Positions 34,789 through 46,269 are shown, numbered from the stretch's first letter. The stretch is DNA of 64,000 nt from Catellatospora sp. TT07R-123 (GCF_018327705.1 NZ_BNEM01000002.1:2108001-2172000); one strand, 5' to 3'. The notes: generated from the sequence alone by a model not told the origin. Numbers and translations: made by a program.

Positions 34789-35273
34789 GCGGGACTCTTC
34801 TCGGTGTCGGCGGAGGTGTCGGCGGCTGAGGTGTCGGCGGAGGTCGGCGCGACGGCGGCCAGCAGGGGCGCGACGGCGGCCAGGACCTGTGCGCGGGTCG
34901 GGGTGCCCTGGGCGCGCCCGGCGATCCGGCCGGCCCGGTCGACGACCAGGACGGTGGGCGTACGCCAGATGTCCAGCGCGCGCACCGCCTCCAGCCTGCT
35001 CTCCGCGTCGATCTCGACGTGGGCGACGCCGGGGACGGTCTCGGCGACGTGCGCGCAGATCACCCGGGTGGCGCGGCACGGGGCGCAGAACGCGGACGAG
35101 AACTGGAGCAGCGTGACGGTCCCGCCGGGCACGCCGAGGTCGCGCAGCAGCGCGGTCTGGCCGTCGTCGTTCGACACCCGACGTACGGTACCCGCGCGCC
35201 GCCGGTGGACCAGCCCGGCCGCGGTCGCGGCGACCAGCGCCACCACCGCCACCACCGCTCCGGTCCCGTTCAC
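34785..35273 (-). CDS. Membrane-anchored thioredoxin-like protein
   Basis: A 162-residue protein with an N-terminal membrane helix (AVVAVVALVAATAAGLV) and a thioredoxin fold whose active site is FCAPC, close to the classical WCxPC. The cis-proline strand WRTPTVLVVDRAG follows. The C terminus is a short Ala/Thr/Asp-rich tail. It probably handles extracytoplasmic disulfides together with the coupled DUF4395 protein. The start is taken as GTG at 35273; the ribosome-binding site is weak, so a start within the following 10 codons is possible. Confidence 0.78.
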   Translation of the reverse strand: MNGTGAVVAVVALVAATAAGLVHRRRAGTVRRVSNDDGQTALLRDLGVPGGTVTLLQFSSAFCAPCRATRVICAHVAETVPGVAHVEIDAESRLEAVRALDIWRTPTVLVVDRAGRIAGRAQGTPTRAQVLAAVAPLLAAVAPTSADTSAADTSADTEKSPA

Positions 35274-35420
35274 GGCACCAGCGTGGCACGGGTACGCGCC
35301 AAGATCCGAGCACCGTCCCGAGGGGCGGACGTGGTTCACATCTCCGTCACGTCCGCGCCACATCACCGGCAAGTGCCCTTCCCCGCAGAAAGCGACAAGA
35401 AGACGCCCGTCCTTGCCGCC

Positions 35421-37480
<2,060 letters not shown>

Positions 37481-37549
37481 CTAATTGTCCGCTTTGCGCC
37501 CGCGGGCGATCTCCGGCGAACCCGTGGCCGATCCCCCTTGATCGTTCAT

Positions 37550-37604
37550 GTTGCCGGGCAATCGTGCGTATCTTGACCACCGACACGCCCGATTGCCCGG
37601 CAAC
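37550..37604. repeat. Long inverted repeat 3' of the chitinase gene
   Basis: GTTGCCGGGCAATCG (37550-37564) pairs exactly with CGATTGCCCGGCAAC (37590-37604) across 25 nt. It lies between the chitinase stop and the exporter start, both on the minus strand, and may terminate the former. Confidence 0.65.
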
Positions 37605-37659
37605 TTTGTGGATCTAGGGGACCGGTCGGCCGGTCACCCGGTCGGGCCGGTCGGGGCGG

Positions 37660-39234
37660 TCAGCGGGTGAAGCCGGCGGTGATGCGGGTGAAGTCCCAGT
37701 CGGACTGGGCGATGCCGGAGCAGTTGGAGACCACGCCGCCGCCGGCGCAGCCCCGGTCGCGGTTGACCGACCAGAACGCCAGGCGCGCGATGGCGTGGCT
37801 GTTGGCCCAGTCGCGGATCTGGGTCCAGGTCGCGGTGCTGGTCAGCTCCTGCTGGTCGGACAGGCCGTTCATGCCGGAGATGCCGATGTGGGCGTACGCC
37901 GTGGCGTCGCTCCAGCCGTACGCCGTCTTCAGGGCGTTCTTGAGCCCCTCGGTGGCGTTGACCGTGTTCTGGTACATGTTCGCGCCGCCGCCGAAGTCGA
38001 ACGGCATGATCGTGAAGATGTCGATGTTGGTGCCCAGCGCCGCCGACTGGTTGATCAGGCGGGTGCCCCACCAGTTCGGGCCGGTGGTCGTGGTGCCGAA
38101 CGTGATGATCGTCTTGATGCCGGGGTTGTTCTGCTTGACGATCTTCAGCGCGTTGAGGATGCGGTCCTGCACGGCCTCGTTCTCGAACTCGTCGGTGTTC
38201 TCGATGTCGATGTCGATGGCCTTCAGGCTGTACGCGTTGATGACCTGCTGGTACGCCCCGGCCAGCGCCGCGGCGGTGGAGCAGTTCGGGCCGAGCTTGT
38301 TGCCGCTGTACCCGCCGAACGACGGCACGATGTCGCCGCCCGCCGCCTTGATCGCGTTGATGGTGCTCTGGTCGGCGCCGCCGGTCAGCGGCCGGCTGCC
38401 GTCCCAGGCCGGGGTGCAGCCGCCGCCGGAGAGCACGAACGCCATGGTGAACCACTTGATGCCGGTGGCCGACATGACCGTGCTGACGCTGGGCGGGTTG
38501 CCCCAGCCGACGTAGTAGTACGGCGCGGCGCCCTTGAAGCCGCTGGTGGTGCAGCCCGTGGTGGTGGCACTGGCGGCGTTGCTGGCGGCGGACTCGCCGT
38601 TGCCGTTGTACGCCTTCACGGTGTACGTGTGCGCCGTGCAGGCGCCCAGGCCGCTGATCGTCGCCGAGGTGCCGGTGACGGTGGCCTTCACCGTGCTGCC
38701 CTCGTACACGCGGTAGCCGGTGACGGTGCCGGTGGAGGCGCCCCAGCTCAGCGCGATCGAGGTGTTGGTGACCGTCCCGACGGCGGGGTTGCCCGGCTTG
38801 CCGGGGACCCCGGCCGGGGGCGGCGAGGACGGCGGGGTGCCGCCGCCGCAGGAGGCCCCGTTGACGGTGCAGTTGAGCGGGTTGCCGGAGCCGCTCACGT
38901 TGAACCCGAACGAGGCGGTGCCGCCGGGGGCGACGGTGCCGTTCCAGCCCGCGTTCGTCGCGGTGACGTGCTGGCCGGACGTGGTGACGACCGCGTCCCA
39001 GGCGGTGCCCATGGTGGCGCCGGAGGGGAGGTCGAACTGCACGTTCCAGCTGGTGATGGTGCTGGAGGTGTTGTTAATGACGATGAACTTGCCCTCGTAG
39101 CCGGTGCCCCAGTCCTGCACCTTGGTGAAGGCGGCCGTGGCGGCGTAGGCGGGGGTGGAGCCGAGCAGCGAGGCGGCACCGGCGATCAGGGCCACGCTGA
39201 GCGTGGCGAGACCGGCGCGCAGGGATCTTCTCAT
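37660..39234 (-). CDS. Secreted chitinase: CBM2, FN3, GH18
   Basis: A 524-residue secreted enzyme. A signal peptide (1-31) precedes a CBM2 (about 35-122), a fibronectin type III domain (143-225) and a GH18 catalytic domain (235-524). The active-site motif reads AIDIDIENTD with Asp341, Asp343 and the acid Glu345, matching DxDxE. The substrate strand IMPFDFGGG and the final DWDFTRITAGF fit the family. It should cleave chitin outside the cell. The ATG at 39234 precedes a 171-bp intergenic region before the SGNH hydrolase. No chitin-type direct repeats were seen there. Confidence 0.93.
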   Translation of the reverse strand: MRRSLRAGLATLSVALIAGAASLLGSTPAYAATAAFTKVQDWGTGYEGKFIVINNTSSTITSWNVQFDLPSGATMGTAWDAVVTTSGQHVTATNAGWNGTVAPGGTASFGFNVSGSGNPLNCTVNGASCGGGTPPSSPPPAGVPGKPGNPAVGTVTNTSIALSWGASTGTVTGYRVYEGSTVKATVTGTSATISGLGACTAHTYTVKAYNGNGESAASNAASATTTGCTTSGFKGAAPYYYVGWGNPPSVSTVMSATGIKWFTMAFVLSGGGCTPAWDGSRPLTGGADQSTINAIKAAGGDIVPSFGGYSGNKLGPNCSTAAALAGAYQQVINAYSLKAIDIDIENTDEFENEAVQDRILNALKIVKQNNPGIKTIITFGTTTTGPNWWGTRLINQSAALGTNIDIFTIMPFDFGGGANMYQNTVNATEGLKNALKTAYGWSDATAYAHIGISGMNGLSDQQELTSTATWTQIRDWANSHAIARLAFWSVNRDRGCAGGGVVSNCSGIAQSDWDFTRITAGFTR

Positions 39235-39405
39235 GGCGGGGGGAGCCCTTTCGTCGGTAGCGCGCGGCGGGCGACGGCTGCAGGGAGCACGTCGCCCGAC
39301 GGCGAGCTAGAAGACTCTTCAGGCGCTCATGAGCTTGGGTACACCCTAGGGTTTAAGAGTGTTAACAGTAAAGAGTGTTGTCGATTTTTTCTGTGCCATC
39401 CCGGC

Positions 39406-40230
39406 TCAGAAACCGAAGCCGGCGGCGTAGGAGATCTGGGCGAGAACCGCCTGGCCGGAGGTGTTCGGGTGGAAGTAGTCCCACGTCGACACCTGCGAGA
39501 GCGCGAACGGGTAGTTGAACACCGCGTTGTCGTCGAAGTCGCAGTTGGCGCCGTAGGCGGCGCAGGCCTGGGCGAGCTGGGCGTTGAAATCGATCACCCG
39601 CTGGCGGACGCGGTCGCGGCGGTCGACGTCGGCCTGCGCGGTCGAGGTCGGGTTGGCCAGCAGCGACTGGCAGATGCCGAACAGCGACCAGGTCGACCGG
39701 GCCGAGGAGCTGTCCTTGCCGACCTGCCACAGCCGCTTGACGTCCGGGACGGAGATCAGCGCGACCTTCGCGTTCGGCAGGCCGGCCTTGAGCGTGCCGA
39801 GCGCCGAGTCGATCGAGGCACGGTACGAGGCGATCGAGGTCATCGACGCCTCGGTGCTGGTGCACGCGTCGTTGGCACCGATCAGGATCGTGACGTACTG
39901 CGCGTTCTGGCTGACCGCCGTGGCCGCCTGGCCGGGCATGTCGGCGGCCTTGGCCCCGCTCTTGGCGTCGTTGTAGTTCTTGCCGCTGATGGCGGCGTTC
40001 TTGGCCAGGATGCGCGAGTAGTGGCTGCTCACCGAGGCGTAGTTGCCGGTGCTGAACGACCGGGCGGTGCAGTCGGAGTACCAGCCGCAGGCGTTGAAGC
40101 CGCGGGTGATCGAGTCACCCATGCTGGCCATGGAGTCGGGCGGGGTGACGGCGGCGGCGGCCGGGCTGGCCAGCAGCATGACCGCGGCCGCGGCGGCCGC
40201 GAGCACGAGGGAGGGGCGCGCGAGGCGCAT
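39406..40230 (-). CDS. Secreted SGNH/GDSL hydrolase
   Basis: A 274-residue secreted esterase or lipase. A signal peptide (1-27) is followed by the block I motif SMGDSITRG with the catalytic Ser, the block III motif IGANDAC, and the block V motif DYFHPNTSG carrying the catalytic Asp and His. Six cysteines suggest disulfides. The substrate is not evident; relatives act on lipids or on acetyl groups of polysaccharides. It is read in the same direction as the chitinase gene, 171 bp upstream of it. Confidence 0.88.
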   Translation of the reverse strand: MRLARPSLVLAAAAAAVMLLASPAAAAVTPPDSMASMGDSITRGFNACGWYSDCTARSFSTGNYASVSSHYSRILAKNAAISGKNYNDAKSGAKAADMPGQAATAVSQNAQYVTILIGANDACTSTEASMTSIASYRASIDSALGTLKAGLPNAKVALISVPDVKRLWQVGKDSSSARSTWSLFGICQSLLANPTSTAQADVDRRDRVRQRVIDFNAQLAQACAAYGANCDFDDNAVFNYPFALSQVSTWDYFHPNTSGQAVLAQISYAAGFGF

Positions 40231-40381
40231 GGGGGCCTGCCTTCCAGGGGGACGGAGAAGACGGGGGCGTACGGTTTCCCGAGCTCAGCGCACAGCAACC
40301 GGGTCGGGGCACCGCTACCGCGCGGGCACGCGGTTACCGAAGGGTAATATTCCGGTGACCTAGGTCACAAGACGTTCGTCC

Positions 40382-41218
40382 CTATCGGGCATCCCGTTCG
40401 GACAGTCCCGCCTCGTCCTGATAGCGGACCCGGGCCGCGTCGTCGCGCAGCACCACCTGGTCCGGCACCAGCAGCCGGTATGCCACGTCCCGCCCGCCCT
40501 GCGGCAGCAGCGCCAGCAGCCGGGTCAGCGGGTTCAGCCGCCACGGCACGAACACCTCGAACCGGGGCCGCCGGATCGCCCGCACGACCGCCCGCGCCAC
40601 CTCGGCCGTGGTCAGCCGCCGCACCGAGCCGTGGCTGGTGCCCGCCGCGAGTTCGGTCTCCACGACAGACGGCATCACCACGGTCACCTGCACGCCGGTG
40701 CCGGCCAGCTCGTGGCGGGCGGCCAGGGCGAAGCCGTACACGGCGTGCTTGGTGGCGGCGTAGGTGGCCTCGCCGGGCGGGCTGATCCGGCTGGCCGCCG
40801 AGGCGACGGTGACGATGTGGCCCCGGCCCCGGGCCCGCATGCGCGGGGCGGCGGCCAGGAAGCCGTGGCGTACGCCGTGCACGTTGACGTCGAACTGCCG
40901 TCGGGCGGCGGCGTGCGGCTCATCGGCGAACGGGCCGACCCACATCACGCCCGCGTTGTTGACCAGCACGTCCACCGGGCCGAACGCCGCCTCGGCCCGG
41001 TCGAGGAAGGCGGTCACCGAGTCGGGGTCGGTGACGTCCAGCGGCACGGCCAGGGTCTCGCCGGGCAGCGCGGCGGCGGTCGCGGTCACGGCGGCGGCGT
41101 CCAGATCGCCGAGCACGACACGGGCTCCGGCCGCGGCCAGTTCGGCGGCGATCGCCGCGCCGATCCCCCGGGCGGCACCCGTCACCGCCACGGTCAGTCC
41201 CGCGATCGCCCGCGCCAT
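40382..41218 (-). CDS. Short-chain dehydrogenase/reductase
   Basis: A 278-residue classical SDR: nucleotide-binding TGAARGIGAA, NNAGVMW, and the catalytic YAATKHA (Tyr and Lys) with a Ser in VASAASR. It resembles the SDRs annotated as SDR family oxidoreductases in actinobacteria; the substrate is unknown. The ATG at 41218 has GGGGAG 7 nt upstream. An upstream in-frame start at 41296 is less likely. A TGGCCTAT-family inverted repeat lies 95 bp upstream. Confidence 0.87.
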   Translation of the reverse strand: MARAIAGLTVAVTGAARGIGAAIAAELAAAGARVVLGDLDAAAVTATAAALPGETLAVPLDVTDPDSVTAFLDRAEAAFGPVDVLVNNAGVMWVGPFADEPHAAARRQFDVNVHGVRHGFLAAAPRMRARGRGHIVTVASAASRISPPGEATYAATKHAVYGFALAARHELAGTGVQVTVVMPSVVETELAAGTSHGSVRRLTTAEVARAVVRAIRRPRFEVFVPWRLNPLTRLLALLPQGGRDVAYRLLVPDQVVLRDDAARVRYQDEAGLSERDAR

Positions 41219-41313
41219 CCCACCGCTCCCCTGCTCGTCGTGCGGGCCACCATACCGGTAGAGTCCGCGCAAAACGGCCCGAGAGTCCACGCCCAACGGC
41301 TCGGGTCCACGCC

Positions 41314-41386
41314 TTTCATAAACGTTGGCCTATCTCATTGACTTCGATCTACTGCGAATCGATGAGATAGGCCAACGTTTATGAAA
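41314..41386. repeat. Inverted repeat, TGGCCTAT family, copy B
   Basis: Arms 41314-41338 and 41362-41386 are perfectly complementary over 25 bp and contain ACGTTGGCCTATC. The loop is 23 nt and includes a TTCG/CGAA inner stem. The element sits 3' of the LysR gene on the minus strand. Confidence 0.85.
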
Positions 41387-41422
41387 AACGGGTGGTGAGC
41401 GGGTGCGGCTGGGTGTGACCGG

Positions 41423-42328
41423 TCAGGGGTGGGGTGCGGCGAGCTGCTGGAGGGTGTGCAGGAGGTCCTGGGTGACGGGGCGGGTGCGGCCGGGGGCGGT
41501 GACCGCGCCCAGGTAGCGGGTCGGGCACGGGGCGGCCAGCCGGATCGCGGTCACCCCGGGCGGCGCCCCGACCAGCGCCACCGACGGGACCACGCCGATG
41601 CCCACCCCGGCGGCGACCAGCGACAGCGCGAAGCCGTAGTCGGTGGCGCGGCAGGAGATGCGCGGGGCGAACCCGGCGATGGCGGCGTACCCGGCGAACA
41701 GGTCGGCGATGCTCTGGCAGCCCTGCACCCAGCGCTGCTCGGCCAGGTCGGCCAGGGCGAGGCTGGCGTGGCCGGACAGCGGGTGGCCCGGGGGCAGCAC
41801 CACGAACAGCGGGTCGTCCAGCAGCGGCGTCCACAGCAGGCCGGAGCGGTCGCCGGGGCGCACCGGCGGCGGCCCGTCGAAGTGGTACGCCAGCGCGAGG
41901 TCGGCCTTTCCCTGCCGTACCAGGGCAAGGCTCTCCTCGGGCTCGTGCTCCAGGACCGTGGTCTCCAGCCCGGGGCGGGACTCGGCCAGCCGGGTGAGCG
42001 CGGGCGGCAGCAGCCGCTGGCCGCCGCTGACGAAGGTCGCCACGGTGAGCAGGTCGGGGTCGGCCCCGGCGAGCCGGTCCAGGCGCACCCGCGCGTGGGT
42101 CAGCTCGGCGAGCACCACCTCGGCCGACTCGACCAGCACCCGGCCCGCCGGGGTGAGTTCGGTGCCGCGCGCCCCGCGCGCCACCACCTCGGTGCCGACC
42201 GACCGCTCCAGGGCCGCGATGTGCTGCGACACCGCCGACGGGGTCAGCAGCAGCGCGCTCGCGGCGCGGCTGAAGCTGCCGTGCGCGGCGACCTCCCGCA
42301 GGATGCGCAGCCGCTGGACGTCGATCAT
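41423..42328 (-). CDS. LysR-family transcriptional regulator
   Basis: A 301-residue regulator. The N-terminal winged HTH (residues 1-60) has the family signature GSFSRAASALLLTPSAVSQHIAALE. The effector domain carries LLTVATFVSGGQRLLPPAL and a late QRWVQGCQS. It is divergent from the EamA transporter across a 70-bp gap containing an 18-bp dyad, the classic LysR-target layout, so it probably controls that exporter and itself. The ATG at 42328 is well placed. Confidence 0.92.
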   Translation of the reverse strand: MIDVQRLRILREVAAHGSFSRAASALLLTPSAVSQHIAALERSVGTEVVARGARGTELTPAGRVLVESAEVVLAELTHARVRLDRLAGADPDLLTVATFVSGGQRLLPPALTRLAESRPGLETTVLEHEPEESLALVRQGKADLALAYHFDGPPPVRPGDRSGLLWTPLLDDPLFVVLPPGHPLSGHASLALADLAEQRWVQGCQSIADLFAGYAAIAGFAPRISCRATDYGFALSLVAAGVGIGVVPSVALVGAPPGVTAIRLAAPCPTRYLGAVTAPGRTRPVTQDLLHTLQQLAAPHP

Positions 42329-42373
42329 CAGTATTCCTTAAAGGTCATGAAGCAAGCGGTGACTACTGCTTAT

Positions 42374-42391
42374 GCCTGCGAGCTTGCAGGC
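42374..42391. promoter_or_regulatory. Dyad in the LysR/EamA divergent promoter
   Basis: GCCTGCGAGCTTGCAGGC has perfect outer arms GCCTGC/GCAGGC. It is centred in the gap between divergent LysR and EamA starts and is a candidate LysR site. Confidence 0.5.
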
Positions 42392-42398
42392 TGGACAC

Positions 42399-43298
42399 AT
42401 GAGACGTCAAGCCTGGCTGCTGCTGACCGCGATGTCCGTCCTGTGGGGCATCCCGTACCTGTTCATCAAGGTCGCGCTCGTCGACCTGCCCCCGGCGGCG
42501 ATCGCCTTCGGCCGCGTCGCCGTCGCCGTCGCGGTGCTGCTGCCGATCGCCGTACGCGCGAAGGCACTGGCGCCGCTGCGCGGCCGCTGGGGGGCGGTCA
42601 CCGCGCTCGCGGTCGTGCACGTGGTCGCGCCGCAGCTGCTGATCACGTACGGCGAGCTGCATGTCAGCTCCGGGCTCACCGCGCTGCTGCTGGCCGTGCA
42701 GCCGCTGGCCATCGCCGCCCTGGCGCTGCGGATCGACCCGGCCGAGCGCACCGACCGGCGCAAGCTGATCGGGCTGCTCGCGGGGCTGGTCGGGGTCGCC
42801 GCGGCGGTCGGGTTCGACCTCGGCGGCGGCACCGGGTCGCAGCTGGTGGGTGCGGGGCTGGTGCTGCTGGCCGGGATCTCGTACGCGCTGGCCACCACCC
42901 TGGTCAAGAAGCGGCTGGCCGACGTGCCGTCGCTGGGCGTGGTCACCGGCACCACCGGCATCGCCGCCGCGCTGCTGGCCCCGCTCGCGGTGCTCACCGC
43001 CCCGGCCCGGCTGCCCGGCACCTCCGCGATCGGCGCGGTGCTGGTGCTCGGCCTGCTCAGCACGGCCGCGGCGTTCCTGCTGTACTACCGGCTCATCGCG
43101 CTGGCCGGGTCCGGCGTCGCCGGGCTGGTCTCCTACACCAGCCCCGCCGTCGCGGTGCTGCTCGGCGCGGTGCTGCTCGGCGAGCCGATGCACGCCAGCA
43201 CGCTCGCCGGGTTCGCCCTCATCCTCGGCGGCTCGTGGCTGGCGACCCGCCCGGCCGCGCCGCGCCCGGCGCCGCTGCGGACCGCCGCGGCCTCATGA
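42399..43298 (+). CDS. EamA-family (DMT) metabolite exporter
   Basis: A 299-residue membrane protein of ten helices in two EamA repeats, starting WLLLTAMSVLWGIPYLFIKVAL, with the second repeat at LVLLAGISYALATTLVKKRLA. Members usually export amino acids or other small metabolites. The ATG at 42399 was chosen because the alternative at 42372 lies upstream of the regulatory dyad. The 3' end overlaps the convergent reductase gene by 6 bp. Probably under control of the divergent LysR regulator. Confidence 0.88.
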   Translation: MRRQAWLLLTAMSVLWGIPYLFIKVALVDLPPAAIAFGRVAVAVAVLLPIAVRAKALAPLRGRWGAVTALAVVHVVAPQLLITYGELHVSSGLTALLLAVQPLAIAALALRIDPAERTDRRKLIGLLAGLVGVAAAVGFDLGGGTGSQLVGAGLVLLAGISYALATTLVKKRLADVPSLGVVTGTTGIAAALLAPLAVLTAPARLPGTSAIGAVLVLGLLSTAAAFLLYYRLIALAGSGVAGLVSYTSPAVAVLLGAVLLGEPMHASTLAGFALILGGSWLATRPAAPRPAPLRTAAAS

Positions 43299-44264
43299 GG
43301 GCAGCAGCGCCCGCCACTCGGCCGCCGGCAGCGATGCCGGCGGCCGCCCCTCGCGCGCGAACAGGTTCGCCATCCGCCGGGCGTGCTCGTTGTACGGCGC
43401 CGCCACCCCGTGCAGCCGCCCCAGCAGCACGATCTCGCCGTTGAGGTAGTCGGCCTCGATGCTGCCCGTGCCCCGGGCCAGGCTCTGCCACGACGAGCTG
43501 CCGCCGCGCGGCGTGCCGGGCACGTCCTGGCGCACGATGGTGTCGCCGCGTCGCACCCGGTCCTCCTCCGCCGAGGCGTAGTCGATCCCGGCCGCGTCCA
43601 GCACCGCGACCGCCTCCGCGCGCAGCAGCTCGCCGAGCTCGGCCGCGCCGCCGTCGCGGCCGCACACCGCGTCGACCGCGTTGGACAGGTTCACCAGCAG
43701 CTTGCGGTACTTCCAGCGCATCACGTCCGGTCGGGTGGACGACGCGAACCCGGCCTCGCGCAGCGCCTCGGAGATCAGCTCCGCCGTGCCGTCCGTGCCG
43801 TACGGGTAACGGCCCAGGTCGAGGATGCCGGGAGTGGGCGCGCTGTGCGCCACGACCACGCCGGGCTCCAGGTGGGTGGCGGGGAAGGCGACGCAGACCG
43901 CGTACACGTTCGGGAACAGGCGCAGCGCGGCGCGCTCGTTGGCGACGCCGTTCTGTAGGCAGGCCACCGGCGTCGCCGGGTCCACCGCCGCCGCCAGCGC
44001 CCGCAGCGCCGCCTCGGTGTCGTTGCCCTTCATCGCCAGCAGCACCGCGTCCACCGGGTGCGGCAGCTCGGCCGGATCGGCGCAGGCCGCGACCGGGACC
44101 GTACGGCGGCCGGCGGGCGTGGCCAGGGTCAGGCCGTCGCGCCGGATCGCCGCCAGGTGATCGCCCCGGGCCAGCAGGACCGTCTCATGTCCGGCCTCGT
44201 GCAGCAGGGCGCCAGCGGCACCGCCCACGGCACCGGCGCCGTAAACCAGGAAACGCACGATCAC
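43293..44264 (-). CDS. Ketopantoate reductase-like (ApbA/PanE) oxidoreductase
   Basis: A 323-residue protein with a Rossmann nucleotide motif VYGAGAVGGAAGALL at residues 6-20 and the conserved LLAMKGNDT and LQNGVANE segments. The helical C-terminal domain has MRWKYRKLLVNLSNAV, which carries the catalytic-region Lys. PanE reduces ketopantoate in coenzyme A synthesis. Actinobacteria hold several paralogues with unknown substrates, so the panE name is not applied. The start is GTG at 44264 or GTG at 44258; neither has a strong ribosome-binding site. Confidence 0.83.
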   Translation of the reverse strand: MIVRFLVYGAGAVGGAAGALLHEAGHETVLLARGDHLAAIRRDGLTLATPAGRRTVPVAACADPAELPHPVDAVLLAMKGNDTEAALRALAAAVDPATPVACLQNGVANERAALRLFPNVYAVCVAFPATHLEPGVVVAHSAPTPGILDLGRYPYGTDGTAELISEALREAGFASSTRPDVMRWKYRKLLVNLSNAVDAVCGRDGGAAELGELLRAEAVAVLDAAGIDYASAEEDRVRRGDTIVRQDVPGTPRGGSSSWQSLARGTGSIEADYLNGEIVLLGRLHGVAAPYNEHARRMANLFAREGRPPASLPAAEWRALLPS

Positions 44265-44333
44265 TGAGCCTACTTCACGGCACGATCGACCAGGCCACTT
44301 CACAGACAGTGCCCCAGCGGGCACGATGGCTGC

Positions 44334-46190
44334 ATGCCTGAGGGGGGAAGGCTGGCTCAAGCACGGCAACTGGTGTCCCGGCTGGACTTTCCCGGTGCCC
44401 AGCAACTGCTGCGCGACGAGCTGGCACGCGCGCACGTCGATCCGCACGCCGCCGACGAGTCCGAAGCGGACACCGCGGCGCTGTACGCCGGAGTGATGCT
44501 CCAGCTCAACGAACCGCACACGGCCCGCACCTGGGCCGCGTACGCCCACACCGCCACGCGGCTGCACCACGGCGAGTTCGACCGGCGCACCCTGCACACG
44601 CTCGGCCTGCTCGCCCTGGCCCAGCACCGCACGGGCGCACTCGACCGCGCCGGGCTGCTCTACACCCAGCTCGTCGAGGACCTGACCCGGGTCGAGGGCC
44701 ACCGCGGCGACCGCACCCTGGCCGCCCGCGCCGACGCGGCGGTGGTCGACCACGCCCGGGGCCGCTGCGAGCGGGCCCGCGAGCAGCTCGCCGACGTCGT
44801 CACCGCGTACGAGCTGCGCCACGGCGCCGGGCACCCGATGGCGGTGCGGATGCTGGTGCGGCTGGCCGGGATGTGGCGCGACTGCGGCGACTTCGACCAG
44901 ACCCACCGGCTGCTGGCCCAGGCCCGGGAGCACCTCGCGGACCAGCCCGCGGGTGGCGACCTGCACCGCCTGCTCCAGTCGGCCTCCCGCGCCCCGGCCG
45001 ACCCGCACCACCACTGCGGCGTCGACCCGACCGCCGACCCCGACGAGGACGAGGACCCGCCGACCGCCCCGGCCCGGCCCGGCCCGGCAGCGGCCCCGCC
45101 GGGCGAGTGGCCCGCGCCCGCCGACGACCCGGGCAGCTGGCCGCCCATGACGACCGGCGCGGCAGGCTGGCCGCCACACGCCGGTGACGGTGACGGTGAC
45201 GGTGACGCAGTCTGGCAGCCACACGCCGACGACCGCTACGCGGCATCGCCTGAGCCGCGATCCTGGTCCGGCGAGGAACCGGCTGGGCACGGCGATGAAC
45301 GGCCCGCCTGGCAGCCCGCCCAGGCCGAGCGGCCCGCCTGGCAGGCCCCCGAGGCCGAGCGGCCCGCACCGCACGCGGGCCGGGCCGACACCGACGGGTT
45401 CTGGCCCGACGACGAGATCTTCGAGCCCGAACCCGTGGTCGGCGCGCCGGTCCGGCGGCCGGGACCTCGGCCGTCGCCGCGCCCCGCGCCGTCTCCCGCA
45501 CCCGAACCCGTGCTGACGTCCTTCGGGACGCGAGCGGCGCCGCTCGCGTCCGAGCCGGTGCCGGGGCGCGTTCCGTCCGGGCCGGCCGCCGACCGCCCCG
45601 GATACCACGACCGCCCTGGCTACGACGACCGCCCCGGCTACGACGACCGCTCCGGCTACGACGACCGCTCCGGCTATGAGAACCGCTCCGGCTACGACGA
45701 CCGTTCCCTGCCCGGGGACCGGCGGCTGCCGACCGACCGGGTGCCGACCGACCGGCTGCCGCGCACCGGGGTTGCGCCGCGGCGCCGGGGGCGGCTGGCC
45801 GCCGGGCTGGCGGTGGGTGCGGCGCTGGTCGCCGTCGCCGCGGTGGCCGGGACGGTGATGCTGGTGACCGGCGGGGATGATCCCGACGGCACCGAGTCGC
45901 CCGCTCCGGCCGGTGCGCCCAAGGCGCCCCCGGTGGCGGGGCTGACGCTGCACGACGAGGGGAGCCGGGTGCAGCTGTCGTGGACGTACCCGGAGGACGT
46001 GGCGGCGCCGGTGATCGTGTCGATGGCGTTCGCCGGGCAGCCGATGCGGCCGCTCCAGTCGCTGCCTGCGGGCACCGAGCTGGTCACCGTGCCGGGGCTG
46101 GACCCCGACCGGGACTACTGCCTGACCATCACGCTCGCGTACGCCACCGACCGCATGGTGATGGCCCCGGCCGTCTGCACCGAGCGCTGA
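44334..46190 (+). CDS. TPR-linker-membrane-FN3 protein of unknown function
   Basis: A 618-residue protein. Residues 1 to about 210 are tetratricopeptide-like helices (ARTWAAYAHTATRLHHGEFD, LLALAQHRTGALDRAGLLY). A long acidic/Pro-rich linker follows, including a run of six GYDDRP-like hexapeptides at residues 423-458. A membrane helix lies near 487-508, and the C-terminal domain is extracytoplasmic, with a fibronectin III-like fold (GSRVQLSWTYPEDV, GLDPDRDYCLTITLAY). The inside TPR and outside FN3 layout suggests a scaffold or signalling link across the membrane. The ATG is at 44334. Confidence 0.75.
   Translation: MPEGGRLAQARQLVSRLDFPGAQQLLRDELARAHVDPHAADESEADTAALYAGVMLQLNEPHTARTWAAYAHTATRLHHGEFDRRTLHTLGLLALAQHRTGALDRAGLLYTQLVEDLTRVEGHRGDRTLAARADAAVVDHARGRCERAREQLADVVTAYELRHGAGHPMAVRMLVRLAGMWRDCGDFDQTHRLLAQAREHLADQPAGGDLHRLLQSASRAPADPHHHCGVDPTADPDEDEDPPTAPARPGPAAAPPGEWPAPADDPGSWPPMTTGAAGWPPHAGDGDGDGDAVWQPHADDRYAASPEPRSWSGEEPAGHGDERPAWQPAQAERPAWQAPEAERPAPHAGRADTDGFWPDDEIFEPEPVVGAPVRRPGPRPSPRPAPSPAPEPVLTSFGTRAAPLASEPVPGRVPSGPAADRPGYHDRPGYDDRPGYDDRSGYDDRSGYENRSGYDDRSLPGDRRLPTDRVPTDRLPRTGVAPRRRGRLAAGLAVGAALVAVAAVAGTVMLVTGGDDPDGTESPAPAGAPKAPPVAGLTLHDEGSRVQLSWTYPEDVAAPVIVSMAFAGQPMRPLQSLPAGTELVTVPGLDPDRDYCLTITLAYATDRMVMAPAVCTER
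45600..45707. repeat. Six 18-bp tandem repeats coding for GYDDRP-like units
   Basis: The codons read GYHDRP, GYDDRP, GYDDRS, GYDDRS, GYENRS, GYDDRS in sequence. Unit length is a multiple of three. Confidence 0.85.
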
Positions 46191-46269
46191 ACGGCGGCGG
46201 CGCGGCGGGCGGGGTCGGCCGCCGGGCGGACACCCGGCGGCGGCGCGGTGGGCGGGCGGGGCGGGCGGT

